From Amphibacillus jilinensis Y1 (GTDB lineage Bacteria > Bacillota > Bacilli > Bacillales > Amphibacillaceae), in contig NZ_JH976438.1 of assembly GCF_000306965.1 (NCBI RefSeq), forward strand, positions 169,048-213,865: 44,818 bases of DNA. The letters run 5' to 3'. This document shows, in pieces, positions 16,087-26,179 of the stretch (its first letter is position 1; every line of letters starts with the position of its first letter). The notes below the pieces were generated by a model. It was not told the DNA's origin and made no database searches. It worked only from the letters and a program-made list of their open reading frames with translations. Both the position numbers and the translations under genes were made by a program.

Positions 16087-17304
16087 ATGAATGATGAGAA
16101 CAGAAGCTATCTTGAAGAGAGAATACAAGCAAGCATTGATCAAAAACAAGATCAAGTTGTTTTTTCTTTTCAAAAAGAAACGATAAAGCTTGATCAAGTA
16201 GCTGAAATTAATTTTCTATCATCGATCGATGATAAGGTTAATCGGCAGATTGATATGGGTCAAGATGAATTACAGATTACTTATCAAATCAAACCAGGAA
16301 GTTACTATAATCATGACTGTGAACGTTTGACAAGAAAAGAGAGATGCGTGGTTGGCTATCAATTGATTGATAAAATTAACAATCATCATATGTCCAGACT
16401 TCATCTCGTAATCAGTCCTGAAAATTTAGTGATTAGCAAAGGATTATCACCGTATTTTCTTCATTATGGTGTGCAGGAGAGTTTACCGCCATATGAGAAA
16501 GAAGATGAACAGTGTTTGTTAGAAACAAAGGCAATGCTTGCTTATCTGGTTGATCCAAGCTTTACCTTCGAACGTTACTTAAAACATTATCAAACATTAA
16601 AGTTGTCAAAAGAGGTTAAGGATATCTTCGCTGCCAGTACATGGTCTGATTTAGAATCCATTCTTGAACTGGTGATGAAGCAAGAGGATCAGCAAGCAGG
16701 CAAAGTGAAACAAGTCCCGCTTAAAAAGTGGAAGGGCTATCGCTACGGGTTATGGTTAACGATAATATTACTCATACCGGTCTTAATTTATTCATTCTAT
16801 TCTATTTTTATTATCGGACCTAGACAAGCCAATATTACCGAGGCACATGGTCGCTTTTTGAACCAATCATATAGTGAAGTTGTTTCGACATTACAATCCT
16901 ATCAAATCGATCAATTACCAAAGATTACGCAATATCAATTAGCGTATGCTTATGTGATGACGGAATCTTTAACAGAAGATCAACGGCAAAATATTCGCAA
17001 TACAATCACCCCACAATCTGATCAGCTCTATTACGAGTATTGGATTAATATCGGTCGTGGGGCGTCAGAAGAAGCACTTGAAACGGCACGCTTTATTGAA
17101 GATCGCGACTTGATTTTGTATGCACTTATTAAACAGCGAGAGTTAGTCAGAGCTGATCAATCATTGGCAAGTGATGAGCGCCAACAACAATTGAATGAAA
17201 TTGAAACAGAAATTGACGCCTATCAACGTGAAATAGAGGAACAACAGGAAAGTGATATTGAATTAGACCCAGAAGAAGAACTGACCGAAGATGAGTCAAG
17301 TTAG
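16087..17304 (+). CDS. essB: YukC/EssB, type VII secretion membrane protein
   Basis: A 405-residue bitopic protein. The cytoplasmic N-half (1-215) is the kinase-like (pseudokinase) domain, including HHMSRLHLVISPENLVISKG and DPSFTFERYLKHYQTLK. One transmembrane helix follows, RYGLWLTIILLIPVLIYSFY (about 219-238). The extracellular C-half is helical and ends in an acidic tail (IELDPEEELTEDESS). EssB/YukC binds EssC and forms part of the core secretion channel. The length agrees with the family (about 400-450). A ribosome site AAGGAG lies before 16087, and the gene overlaps the upstream edge of the essC leader. Confidence 0.95.
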   Translation: MNDENRSYLEERIQASIDQKQDQVVFSFQKETIKLDQVAEINFLSSIDDKVNRQIDMGQDELQITYQIKPGSYYNHDCERLTRKERCVVGYQLIDKINNHHMSRLHLVISPENLVISKGLSPYFLHYGVQESLPPYEKEDEQCLLETKAMLAYLVDPSFTFERYLKHYQTLKLSKEVKDIFAASTWSDLESILELVMKQEDQQAGKVKQVPLKKWKGYRYGLWLTIILLIPVLIYSFYSIFIIGPRQANITEAHGRFLNQSYSEVVSTLQSYQIDQLPKITQYQLAYAYVMTESLTEDQRQNIRNTITPQSDQLYYEYWINIGRGASEEALETARFIEDRDLILYALIKQRELVRADQSLASDERQQQLNEIETEIDAYQREIEEQQESDIELDPEEELTEDESS

Positions 17305-17314
17305 GAGGTGTGAC

Positions 17315-20300
17315 ATGGGGATTGTATCAATATATGACCAAGACAAGTTCACCTACTACCCGATAAAAGTTAAACAAAAAATAACTGTAGGTCCAGAGTT
17401 GGAACATGCGGTGACTTTGACGGAATTAAAGGACGAAGATGCCTTTTCATTAATATGTACAGACCAAGGGCATTTAATGATTGAGTCATCAAGCTTAGCA
17501 GAAACAGTTGAGCTCGAACATGGACAAGAACAGACGCTACCATGTATCAATGGGAAGTTATATGTTTATTGGGAAAATGAATGGCTAACGAACGCTAGTT
17601 ACTATGTCGATCCACTTAAGGAAATTCACCTCATAGAGAAGGGATCGACTGAGCAACAAGCAATCGTTAAACAGACGTATGATTCAACAGCTCCTTTTAC
17701 CATTTATCCGAAGCAACAATTGATTCAGCTGCATAACGATGATGCTTATCTTTATTTAAATGGGAAGAGATGTGCTGACCAGATCCATTATCAAGTTGGT
17801 GATCAGATCGTATATAAACGCTTCCACTTAGCTTTTGTTGAAGAGGATGTACTTGAAATAAGACATCCTCGTTTCGTCGATGTTGAGTTAGAAGAGATGG
17901 TTGTTCCGCAGTCGGAAATGCAGAAACGCTACCCTGTTTATCGTCGAACACCTCGGATGATCTATGAGTTACCTGATAATAAGGTGAAATTTTCATTACC
18001 AGGGCAAGAGCCCGATCATACAGGCAAAAGTTTGTGGATGATTGTGTTACCGCCGTTAATGATGTTGATCATTATGTCATTAATTGCGATTTTGATTCCG
18101 CGTGGGATCTTTATGTTAGTGTCCGTTGTTATGTTTATGACGACATTAGTCACATCAACGGTACAATATTTTAAAGATAAGAGGCTAAGAGCAGAGCGAG
18201 AAGAAAAGCGCAAACGGATTTATTCTAACTATTTAGAAGAGAAACGAACAGAATTAGAAGCTGTCTCAGACAAGCAACGCTTTGTCATGCAATTTCATTT
18301 TCCTACGTTTGAGCGGATGAAGTATTTGACAGCACAAGTATCTGATCGGATTTGGGAACGAACACTCGACAGCAAAGACTTCCTTCAATTCCGATTAGGG
18401 ACAGGAACTGTACCATCTAGTTACCAAATAACGGTTAATGCCGCAGATATGTCAAATCGAGAGATGGATGAGCTATTAGAAGAATCACAATTATTGGAAC
18501 GTACATATCGTGAACTGAAAAATTTACCTGTCACGGCCAACTTAGCTGATGGAGCGATTGGTTTAATTGGTAAAGAGTCGGTATGGAAACGAGAATTGCA
18601 TCAGATTATTGGTCAGCTTGCTTTCTTCCATAGTTATCATGATTTACGCTTTGTATTGGTTTTTGATGAAAAAGACTACCCAGAGTGGAAGTGGCTAAAA
18701 CGTTTGCCACATTTCCAATTACCACAGTCTTATGCTAAAGGGTTTATTTATGATGAACGAACGCGTGATCAATTATTGACATCTATCTACGAGTGGATTC
18801 GCGAACGCGATTTAGAAGAAGATAAGGAAAAGATCAGATTTAAACCACATTTTCTATTTATTGTTATTAATCAAGAGCTCATTAATGAGCACGTTATTTT
18901 AGAATATTTAGAAGGTGAGCATCAAGATTTGGGCTTATCTGTTATTTTTGCAGCTGAAGCGAAAGAAAGTTTTTCAAATCATATCGATACGTTAATTCGT
19001 TATATTAATGCGAATCAAGGTGATATTTTGATCGAGAATAAGCGTGCTGTACAAATCCCATTTACACTCGACCAACACCAATTAAAAGATAATGAAACGT
19101 ATGCACGCACATTAAGAACACTCGATCACCAAGTTGGGATGACGAATTCAATCCCAGAACGCGTCTCTTTTTTAGAAATGCTTGATATTCAAGATATCCA
19201 CGCATTACCGATTAAGGAAAATTGGCTGACCAATGCGTCTGCTAAATCATTAGCCACGCCCATTGGACTAAAGGGAAAGAAAGATACTGTTTCACTTAAT
19301 TTGCATGAAAAAGCCCATGGGCCGCATGGTTTATTAGCGGGAACAACAGGGTCAGGTAAAAGTGAGTTTTTGCAAACGTATATTTTATCATTAGCCGTTC
19401 ACTACCATCCCTATGAAGTCGCGTTTCTATTAATTGACTATAAAGGGGGAGGAATGGCACAGCCGTTTCGTCATATTCCCCATCTATTAGGGACGATTAC
19501 TAATATAGAAGGAAGTAAGAACTTTAGTGCACGTGCACTTGCGTCTATTAAAAGTGAGCTAAAAAGACGTCAGCGCTTATTTGATCAATACCAAGTTAAT
19601 CATATCAATGATTATACGAAGCTATTTAAACAAGGCGAAACACGTGAACCTTTGCCACACTTGTTCTTGATTTCTGATGAATTTGCTGAGTTAAAGACAG
19701 AAGAACCCGATTTTATTCGAGAACTCGTTAGTGCCGCCCGAATTGGGCGAAGTTTAGGCGTCCATCTCATTTTGGCGACACAAAAGCCAGGCGGGGTGAT
19801 TGATGATCAAATTTGGAGCAATGCCCGTTTTCGAGTGGCCCTTAAAGTGCAAAATGCTGAGGATAGTCGAGAAATATTAAAAAATGCTGATGCAGCTGCA
19901 CTGACAGTGACTGGACGTGGCTATTTACAAGTAGGGAGTAATGAGGTCTATCAATTGTTTCAGTCTGCTTGGAGTGGTGCCCCTTATCAAGATGAGAGCT
20001 CAGCGAATGAAGATGAGGTCGCATTAGTCACTGATCTGGGACTCGTACCTTTGTCAGAGCTTTCAACTACCCAAGGGTCTGGTCATGAAGTGCGAACAGA
20101 AATGGATTTAGTCGTTGATAAAATTGAAGCTGTTCATAAGGAAATGGGCTTTAAACAGTTAGCGAGTCCATGGCTACCGCCGTTGGCTGAGCGATTATAC
20201 TTTGATAACATTGAGCAACCTTCGACGCAAGAGGAGTTGATCTTTGCTATCGTTGATGAACCAGAAAAACAAAGTCAAACGCCAATCGGCTATCAACCTA

Positions 20301-21790
20301 TGGCGGATGGAAATATTGGCATCTTTGGTTCTTCTGGTTATGGCAAAACGTATACGATTTATACGCTACTCTTGCAATTCGCTCGTCTTTACCGACCAGA
20401 TCAATTGCACTTTTACTTAATGGACTTTGGTAATGGCGGACTTTTACCTTTTAAACAATTGGCTCACACAGCAGATTATTTCTTACTTGATGAAGAAAAG
20501 AAATTAAATAAACTCGTTAGCTTAATTCAAAATGAAATGAGTAGAAGGAAAGTACTATTTCAAGAGTTTGAGGTTAGCACGATTAAGATGTTCAACCATT
20601 TGTCTGAGGAGCCAATTCCGCTATGGTTTATCACGATTGATAACTTTGATGTTGTTAAAGATGAACTGCAAGATTTAGAGACTCAGATCAATCAATTTGC
20701 ACGAGATGGTCAATCACTAGGGATATACTTTATTATCTCTTCAACGCGTGTCAATGCCGTAAGACAAGCATTGATGAATAATTTGAAAACTAAAATTGTT
20801 CATTATTTACTCGATCCGACTGAAGGTTATGCGATGCTAGGTAGGGTGCCATTTGCCTTAGAAAATGTACCTGGTCGTGCGATCGTAAAAATGTCAGATC
20901 CTTATTTAGCACAAGTGGTCTTACCTGTTGATGGAGAAGATGATTACCAGCAATTAGAGGAATTGAAGGCTGAGATTAAACAGATCAATCATAGTTATCA
21001 CGATGCTGTTCAGCCAGATCCGATTCCAATGCTTCCGAAAAACTTAACGACAGAGCATTTCAAAGATTTCGTTAAACAAGACGATCGACCAGGCGTCATC
21101 CCAATTGGTTTACATGAAGAGCTCGTGAAGCCAATTATGCTCGATTTGAATAAAATCAATCATTGCTTGGTGATCGGCGGGAGCCAAAGTGGTAAGACAA
21201 ATGTGATGCGTCATATCGTTAATCAGCTACTTACTACGACGTCAGATCGATTAACATTATTTGATTCAATCGATCGTGGCTTCTCTTATTTGGTTCAACA
21301 TGAAAAAGTAAATTATATTGAGACTAAAGAAGCGATTGAGCAGTGGTTAGATGAAACAGAAGCAATGTTTAAAGAGCGAGAACAAGCTTATCTGTCAGCG
21401 GTGAGCTCGGGACAGCCATTGCCACAATTTGAAGCGTCTGCTTTTATTATCGATGGCTACGCTCGATTTTTACGGATGGTTGATAATCGTGTTCAAGAAC
21501 GGATCGTACAACTGCTCAAATCTTATAGTCATTTAGGTTTCCAGTTGATTGTCTCCGGAAATAACAACGAGTTAACGAAAGGCTTTGATCCTTTAACTGT
21601 TGAAATAAAACAAGTTCGTCAAGCGATTTTATTAATGAAAAAGACAGATCAAACGTTATTTAATTTAGCATATGAACGGAAAGAACCGGATTTCCAAACA
21701 GGCTACGGTTACTTTGTAGAGAATGGCAAAGAAGTCCGGCTCCAAATTCCATATGTTTCGATTGAAAGAGAGAAGGTGAGTATATCCTAA
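17315..21790 (+). CDS. essC: EssC/YukBA, FtsK/SpoIIIE-type ATPase of type VII secretion
   Basis: About 1491 residues. Order: two FHA-like domains (1-230), two membrane helices (about 239-285, SLWMIVLPPLMMLIIMSLIA and onward), then three FtsK-type ATPase modules. D1 has GTTGSGKSEF near 675 and a full Walker B (LFLISDEFAEL). D2 has GSSGYGKTYT near 1004 with FITIDNFD. D3 has GGSQSGKTNV near 1287 with AFIIDGYARF. Only D1 keeps the acidic DE pair, as in other EssC proteins. It powers EsxA and LXG export and its C-terminus selects substrates. I chose ATG 17315 because AGGAGGTG precedes it; the frame from 17291 overlaps essB. Confidence 0.96.
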   Translation: MGIVSIYDQDKFTYYPIKVKQKITVGPELEHAVTLTELKDEDAFSLICTDQGHLMIESSSLAETVELEHGQEQTLPCINGKLYVYWENEWLTNASYYVDPLKEIHLIEKGSTEQQAIVKQTYDSTAPFTIYPKQQLIQLHNDDAYLYLNGKRCADQIHYQVGDQIVYKRFHLAFVEEDVLEIRHPRFVDVELEEMVVPQSEMQKRYPVYRRTPRMIYELPDNKVKFSLPGQEPDHTGKSLWMIVLPPLMMLIIMSLIAILIPRGIFMLVSVVMFMTTLVTSTVQYFKDKRLRAEREEKRKRIYSNYLEEKRTELEAVSDKQRFVMQFHFPTFERMKYLTAQVSDRIWERTLDSKDFLQFRLGTGTVPSSYQITVNAADMSNREMDELLEESQLLERTYRELKNLPVTANLADGAIGLIGKESVWKRELHQIIGQLAFFHSYHDLRFVLVFDEKDYPEWKWLKRLPHFQLPQSYAKGFIYDERTRDQLLTSIYEWIRERDLEEDKEKIRFKPHFLFIVINQELINEHVILEYLEGEHQDLGLSVIFAAEAKESFSNHIDTLIRYINANQGDILIENKRAVQIPFTLDQHQLKDNETYARTLRTLDHQVGMTNSIPERVSFLEMLDIQDIHALPIKENWLTNASAKSLATPIGLKGKKDTVSLNLHEKAHGPHGLLAGTTGSGKSEFLQTYILSLAVHYHPYEVAFLLIDYKGGGMAQPFRHIPHLLGTITNIEGSKNFSARALASIKSELKRRQRLFDQYQVNHINDYTKLFKQGETREPLPHLFLISDEFAELKTEEPDFIRELVSAARIGRSLGVHLILATQKPGGVIDDQIWSNARFRVALKVQNAEDSREILKNADAAALTVTGRGYLQVGSNEVYQLFQSAWSGAPYQDESSANEDEVALVTDLGLVPLSELSTTQGSGHEVRTEMDLVVDKIEAVHKEMGFKQLASPWLPPLAERLYFDNIEQPSTQEELIFAIVDEPEKQSQTPIGYQPMADGNIGIFGSSGYGKTYTIYTLLLQFARLYRPDQLHFYLMDFGNGGLLPFKQLAHTADYFLLDEEKKLNKLVSLIQNEMSRRKVLFQEFEVSTIKMFNHLSEEPIPLWFITIDNFDVVKDELQDLETQINQFARDGQSLGIYFIISSTRVNAVRQALMNNLKTKIVHYLLDPTEGYAMLGRVPFALENVPGRAIVKMSDPYLAQVVLPVDGEDDYQQLEELKAEIKQINHSYHDAVQPDPIPMLPKNLTTEHFKDFVKQDDRPGVIPIGLHEELVKPIMLDLNKINHCLVIGGSQSGKTNVMRHIVNQLLTTTSDRLTLFDSIDRGFSYLVQHEKVNYIETKEAIEQWLDETEAMFKEREQAYLSAVSSGQPLPQFEASAFIIDGYARFLRMVDNRVQERIVQLLKSYSHLGFQLIVSGNNNELTKGFDPLTVEIKQVRQAILLMKKTDQTLFNLAYERKEPDFQTGYGYFVENGKEVRLQIPYVSIEREKVSIS

Positions 21791-24753
21791 TGAAAAAGGA
21801 CATGATTAAATTAATTGCTGCTTTACTTGTGATTATTGCGGCACCCGTTAGTTATTTTATGATAATCGGTGACAACCCGATGCAAGAAAGGCAAAACGCA
21901 ACGCAAACCATTGCAGTTGTCAATGAAGATGGCGGTCTGGAAACAGACAGTAGTGAGATTCGATTAGGTGAGCAAATACTTAGTTTATTTGAGGAAGAAT
22001 CTTCGTATGAATGGCGTGTTTTAGGTAGAAGTGCTGCTGAAAATGGTTTGCAATCACAGGAATTCGACGCGATTGTTTACATCCCGTCAGATTTCTCGGC
22101 TAATGTGATGCGTTATGACGAAGCAAACCCAACAAAAATAAATTTTGATTACCGTCTCCAAGATCAATTGAACACCGTGAACGCCCAACGCGCGCAACGT
22201 GAAGTGGAACGCGTCATTAACCGAACCAATGATAGTATTACCGAACTGTATTGGTACTACGTGTCAGCTGATATGGAAGACGTTCGGGACCAATTTGATC
22301 GGATCTTACAGGCAGAATTAGATTTCCAAGAGACCATGCTTGCTTTCTATCAGCCAAGTTCTGAAGATTTAGCTACTCAAATTACAGAACAACAAACGAT
22401 GATCAATGGATTACAAAGTTCAATTGAAGACATGAGCGGGCAACAAAATGATCAGGAACAGCTAATTGATCAAGTGACTGATCAATTAACGCAATTTATT
22501 GACTATGTTAATGCATATGAAGATTATCAAGAACAGCAACAGCAATTACTAACTGATATCCAAGCTGATGCTATTGCACAAATTGATACAGCGACAGAAA
22601 ACCAATTACCAACCTTTCAACAAGAGCAACAATTATTAAATGATCATCAAACAGAAATGATTGGTGATATGGGGACATTGGAAGATAATATCAAGAAAAA
22701 TAAGGAAGTATTTTCGAATTTAGAGTCTTACCGGTACCAACATGTCGGTGACCAAACAGACGATCTTTTTAACCATCAAAGCCGTGTTTTGGATTATTAT
22801 CAACAACTTGTCGATACAACCGCGCTAAATCGCTATCAAGATGAGATTATTGGCTTGCGCACAGTATTAGGTGAGGATGAGCAATTATTGATCCTTGATC
22901 CTCCTGATGACAATCCAATTTTCGAAGAAGATGAAGAAGACCAAAATGGTGAAGAGCAAGAAACGGAAGCAGGACAGGAACAAGATGAACTTGAAGATCC
23001 AGATTTGCCATCTTTTGAAGATGAGCTAGCGATGCTTGAAGATATTGAAGAACAGATTGAGTTGATGCTTGATATAATTGACAATCAATCTGAGCCCTTG
23101 TCTGATCCTTTACTTGAACTGCAAGGTCATTTAGAGGCGATGTTAGTCGATATACAACAGATTCAAACGACGTTAACAGAAAAAGATGATGCGCAACTAC
23201 TTGTGTTGCAACAAATTGAATCACTTACACGAGCAAATCAAGCATTAGTAGATGAGTTGGAGCAATTAAGTGGTGCAGAGGAAAGTTTACTTGAAGAAAA
23301 GCAACGCTTAACAGAATATGCTGACGCGTTACTTGATGTTAATCACCAATTACGTGAACAACTTGACTATTATGTCAGTGGCTTAACAGATATTATTGAA
23401 GAAATTGAAGCGAAAGAAGCGTCGATTTTAAGATCGAATCAATTGTCGAGTCGTAGACGTGAAGCATTGAGTGATCTATTCGATCAACCATTGTATACAG
23501 GCCAAGTTATTGATCTATTAAGCTACTATGCATACCTTGATCAATATGAAGCGGTTTTAATCCGGATGGAGAATGATAATGAAATTAAAACACGCGTCAT
23601 GGAACATTCAGGTTTAAACAACCAAATGGAACAGATCTTACGGGTAACGAATAGAGAACAGCGGTACTGGGATACGCTGTCTGATGATTTACCGACGACA
23701 CGTGATGGTTTGTTGGCACTAGAAGATCGCTTCACGCAATTTATGGCTGACTATCAACTTGTGATCGAAGAAAATCAAGCTGATTTGACAGAAAGTTTAA
23801 CAGAGGTAAGAACAGATGCTGAAGCGATTTTACAACAAATTCAGCAGCCAGAGACACAATTAGGTAGTCAAACACCTACACCAGAAACAGGAACAGCGCA
23901 TGAACCGATTGTTCAAAATCAAATGCAAATTAATGATCAATTTGGCTCGATTCATACTTGGTTAGATGTGACTGAAGATAGTCAATCAACGATTACATCA
24001 TACACGGATGACTTGCAACGCGAGGTCGCTTCGGTTCAAAGTGATGCAGATACATTAAATCAAAAGTGGTCATCTAATGTAGAAACAACTGAATATGTTC
24101 GAGATGATGTGTTTTCAGTATTAGGAAATACATTTGTTGATGGACAATCAAACGATGATGTCTATGATTTTCTAGCGCGTCCGCTAGAATTGACGAATTC
24201 AACAACGACTCAGCGGACAGAATCCCGTGTCCCACCAGTGGTGATCCTGTTTGGTGTATTGCTAGCAAGTTTATTGATTGGTTATTTGAGCTACTATTTT
24301 ACGATGATGCCAATATGGTTAAGGGTGACACTCTTTGTTTTATTAAATACGCTCGTTGGTTTTATTATTAGTATATTTGGTTTAAATATCTATCAATTAG
24401 CTGAGTCTAGCATGATTGAATGGACAGTTTACACGATTTTATTATTGTTTGTCAGTTCAGCCATGGTTACAGTGGCATTCACCTTGCACCGCTTGTTTGG
24501 TTGGTTTATTGCGGTAGGTATGGTTGGATTTTTTGTTACACCGCTGCTAGCACTAACGACACCGAACTTTAGTTTCACCGACCCGATGTCACGTGTGTAC
24601 ATGTCGATGCAATATAGTGGCCGTTCCTTATTTCCAACAGCCATGATTGTTTTAGCATTATTACTTGGATTATTAGTTACTGCCCAAATTTTCATTGAAC
24701 GTCATCGACTGGTTAACAATGAAGAAGGTAGATTAGATGAACAAACCGCTTAG
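21790..24753 (+). CDS. esaA: EsaA/YueB, large type VII membrane protein
   Basis: A 987-residue protein overlapping essC by one base (TAATG). A signal-anchor helix (LIAALLVIIAAPVSYFMII) is followed by the conserved IAVVNEDGGLETDSSEIRLG and QEFDAIVYIPSDFSANVMRY, then a long extracellular coiled-coil region rich in Gln and Glu (about 180-810). About five C-terminal membrane helices follow (about 820-980). This is the layout of YueB, the SPP1 phage receptor of B. subtilis, and of EsaA. A highly acidic stretch lies near 375-415. The length is typical. It is part of the secretion machine and reaches through the wall. Confidence 0.94.
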   Translation: MKKDMIKLIAALLVIIAAPVSYFMIIGDNPMQERQNATQTIAVVNEDGGLETDSSEIRLGEQILSLFEEESSYEWRVLGRSAAENGLQSQEFDAIVYIPSDFSANVMRYDEANPTKINFDYRLQDQLNTVNAQRAQREVERVINRTNDSITELYWYYVSADMEDVRDQFDRILQAELDFQETMLAFYQPSSEDLATQITEQQTMINGLQSSIEDMSGQQNDQEQLIDQVTDQLTQFIDYVNAYEDYQEQQQQLLTDIQADAIAQIDTATENQLPTFQQEQQLLNDHQTEMIGDMGTLEDNIKKNKEVFSNLESYRYQHVGDQTDDLFNHQSRVLDYYQQLVDTTALNRYQDEIIGLRTVLGEDEQLLILDPPDDNPIFEEDEEDQNGEEQETEAGQEQDELEDPDLPSFEDELAMLEDIEEQIELMLDIIDNQSEPLSDPLLELQGHLEAMLVDIQQIQTTLTEKDDAQLLVLQQIESLTRANQALVDELEQLSGAEESLLEEKQRLTEYADALLDVNHQLREQLDYYVSGLTDIIEEIEAKEASILRSNQLSSRRREALSDLFDQPLYTGQVIDLLSYYAYLDQYEAVLIRMENDNEIKTRVMEHSGLNNQMEQILRVTNREQRYWDTLSDDLPTTRDGLLALEDRFTQFMADYQLVIEENQADLTESLTEVRTDAEAILQQIQQPETQLGSQTPTPETGTAHEPIVQNQMQINDQFGSIHTWLDVTEDSQSTITSYTDDLQREVASVQSDADTLNQKWSSNVETTEYVRDDVFSVLGNTFVDGQSNDDVYDFLARPLELTNSTTTQRTESRVPPVVILFGVLLASLLIGYLSYYFTMMPIWLRVTLFVLLNTLVGFIISIFGLNIYQLAESSMIEWTVYTILLLFVSSAMVTVAFTLHRLFGWFIAVGMVGFFVTPLLALTTPNFSFTDPMSRVYMSMQYSGRSLFPTAMIVLALLLGLLVTAQIFIERHRLVNNEEGRLDEQTA

Positions 24754-25216
24754 ATTATTAGGCTCAATGTTAGTGATAATTACTGTTTTGTTTATATCGT
24801 TACCTGATTTACAGGCGGATGTCGAATTTAACTTTGATGATTTAGTCCCAAACCAATATGAAGGGCGAAGAGAGCGGACGACGGAATTGATTCGTCGTCG
24901 TGCTGCTCAACCGATTGGTGAAATATCAGAAGAGCAGAGATCGTTGTCTTTTGAGGGAAATATTAGATTTGATCAAGATACGGTAATTGATCAGCTTTTC
25001 CTTTCTTCGACGACAGCAACGCATACGATTACCAATCAAGCACTTGAATTAGATCTGTTTAATGAACCGGTATCAGTGGCTACACAGCAACCCACTAACG
25101 AAACGGGTAGTGATGCGCCGTCCTTCTTGTTATTATTGGCAGTAGCGTCCATCTTATTAATTTTGGGTTTAAGTGTGACTCTTTATATTTATTACAAATC
25201 GACAGCACAAGATTAA
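24737..25216 (+). CDS. essA: EssA, type VII secretion protein
   Basis: A 159-residue protein overlapping esaA by 17 bp. It has an N-terminal hydrophobic signal or anchor (LRLLGSMLVIITVLFISLP), an extracytoplasmic middle (VEFNFDDLVPNQYEGRRERT) and a C-terminal helix (FLLLLAVASILLILGLSVTL). This matches the EssA family both in topology and in the V-x-x-L-x-P-N-x-Y motif. In Staphylococcus it is needed for secretion, and in Bacillus the corresponding locus lies beside yueB. The family assignment is good, the mechanism unknown. Confidence 0.85.
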   Translation: MNKPLRLLGSMLVIITVLFISLPDLQADVEFNFDDLVPNQYEGRRERTTELIRRRAAQPIGEISEEQRSLSFEGNIRFDQDTVIDQLFLSSTTATHTITNQALELDLFNEPVSVATQQPTNETGSDAPSFLLLLAVASILLILGLSVTLYIYYKSTAQD

Positions 25217-25244
25217 TCTTATGACGAATAAAGGGGTGGTAAAT

Positions 25245-25676
25245 ATGAGTTTTTGGTCTTCGATAAGTGGCTTGCAAAACGAAATAAATTTAAGAACAGA
25301 TAATCTTGACGAAAGAATTGAACGACTAAATCAGGCTAAACTTAAGGTTCAGACAGAACAAGAAACGGTTTTACAAGAAATTAAAGAGCTAAAGAAGCCG
25401 GACTTACAGAATAGTTGGGTAGGTGATCGAGCGAATCAATTTGAAGAACAGCGAGAAGATGTTTATCAAGTAATGTTGTTAATTGGTAACAACTCTTATG
25501 ATATATATCAGTCAACGATTCAATCGAAAATCAATTCACTAGAGCTCCAACGCTCGGGATTAAATGCGTTAAACAATATTGCCAGTGAAGTGAATCGACT
25601 ACTCGATTTCGGTGAAGAAGTTTACGATGAAGTGTCTAGCAAAATTAGTCATATAAGAAGGGAGCTTTTCTTCTAA
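25245..25676 (+). CDS. DUF5082 (YwqH-like) LXG-partner helical protein
   Basis: About 143 residues from ATG 25245, after AAAGGGGTGG. The protein is all-helical (ERIERLNQAKLKVQTEQETV, then WVGDRANQFEEQREDVYQVM), with a W-x-G-like turn at SWVGDRAN that resembles WXG100 proteins. It matches the YwqH/DUF5082 family found directly before LXG toxin genes. Such proteins, like Lap proteins of streptococci, bind the LXG domain and target the toxin to the type VII machine. It overlaps the next gene by one base. Confidence 0.8.
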   Translation: MSFWSSISGLQNEINLRTDNLDERIERLNQAKLKVQTEQETVLQEIKELKKPDLQNSWVGDRANQFEEQREDVYQVMLLIGNNSYDIYQSTIQSKINSLELQRSGLNALNNIASEVNRLLDFGEEVYDEVSSKISHIRRELFF

Positions 25677-25939
25677 TGCCAACGATACAGCTGAATCATC
25701 AACAAGTTGTTGCGAAAATTGAGCAATGTAAACGCCATATAGAAGCATTTTCGGTTAAAGCTCCACCTAATTCTAAATTAACGGGCAATCATTTAACTTA
25801 TGCTGAACAATTTAAAGAACGCGAGCGCGATATCAATGATTTAATTAATGTCTACTTAGAAGTGACTATGTATAACCTTGAAGACACGAGGGCAAATATT
25901 GATTTAATCCAACAACAAGATGCATCGATCATCCGGTAG
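25676..25939 (+). CDS. DUF5344 (YwqI-like) LXG-partner protein
   Basis: An 87-residue helical protein, translationally coupled to the previous gene (TAATG overlap). It reads MPTIQLNHQQVVAKIEQCKR, then an N-terminal-half pattern ending LTYAEQFKERERDINDLINV. This is the YwqI/DUF5344 pattern, always paired with YwqH-type genes in front of LXG toxins. The usual role proposed is to form a helical complex with the LXG domain for export. A structured repeat element separates it from the toxin gene. Confidence 0.8.
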   Translation: MPTIQLNHQQVVAKIEQCKRHIEAFSVKAPPNSKLTGNHLTYAEQFKERERDINDLINVYLEVTMYNLEDTRANIDLIQQQDASIIR

Positions 25940-25944
25940 TGTAT

Positions 25945-26155
25945 TATCGCAGATAACCGTCCGTCAATCGCTCGCCACAAAATAGAGGGCCGAGCTGAAA
26001 TTAGTTAAGCAAGCGATAACGGACACTCATGGTCTAATTCACTAGGGCTAACAGGATGTTGGTCACACAAGCGTTTCGCACGCCGCAAAGACGTTAACTT
26101 GTGTTCCACCAGTGGGGAAAACGAAAACACCCACGTTTTGAAGGTTCGTTTTATT
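25945..26155 (+). repeat. Structured intergenic element, copy B
   Basis: The longest copy. From 25954: TAACCGTCCGTCAATCGCTCGCC, then AAATAGA. CGTCCGT/ACGGACA and TCGCTCGC/GCAAGCGA arms form the 5' stem (GCAAGCGATAACGGAC near 26009). The 3' end has AAAACGAA pairing with TTCGTTTT and closes in TTTTATTTT (26154). It lies between the DUF5344 gene and the LXG toxin gene. The long toxin frame that begins at 26099 starts inside this element, so the toxin start must be further in. Confidence 0.7.
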
Positions 26156-26179
26156 TTCTATCCAAGTGAGGTTAATCCG

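Noticed and set aside
22836-23224. Serine-rich and other antisense frames inside esaA
   Set aside because: They are shadows of the acidic Glu/Asp-rich coiled-coil region of esaA and have no ribosome sites.
26099-26179. N-terminal extension of the LXG toxin
   Set aside because: These 27 codons are read from structured repeat copy B; the LXG domain begins at ATG 26180 with its own ribosome site.
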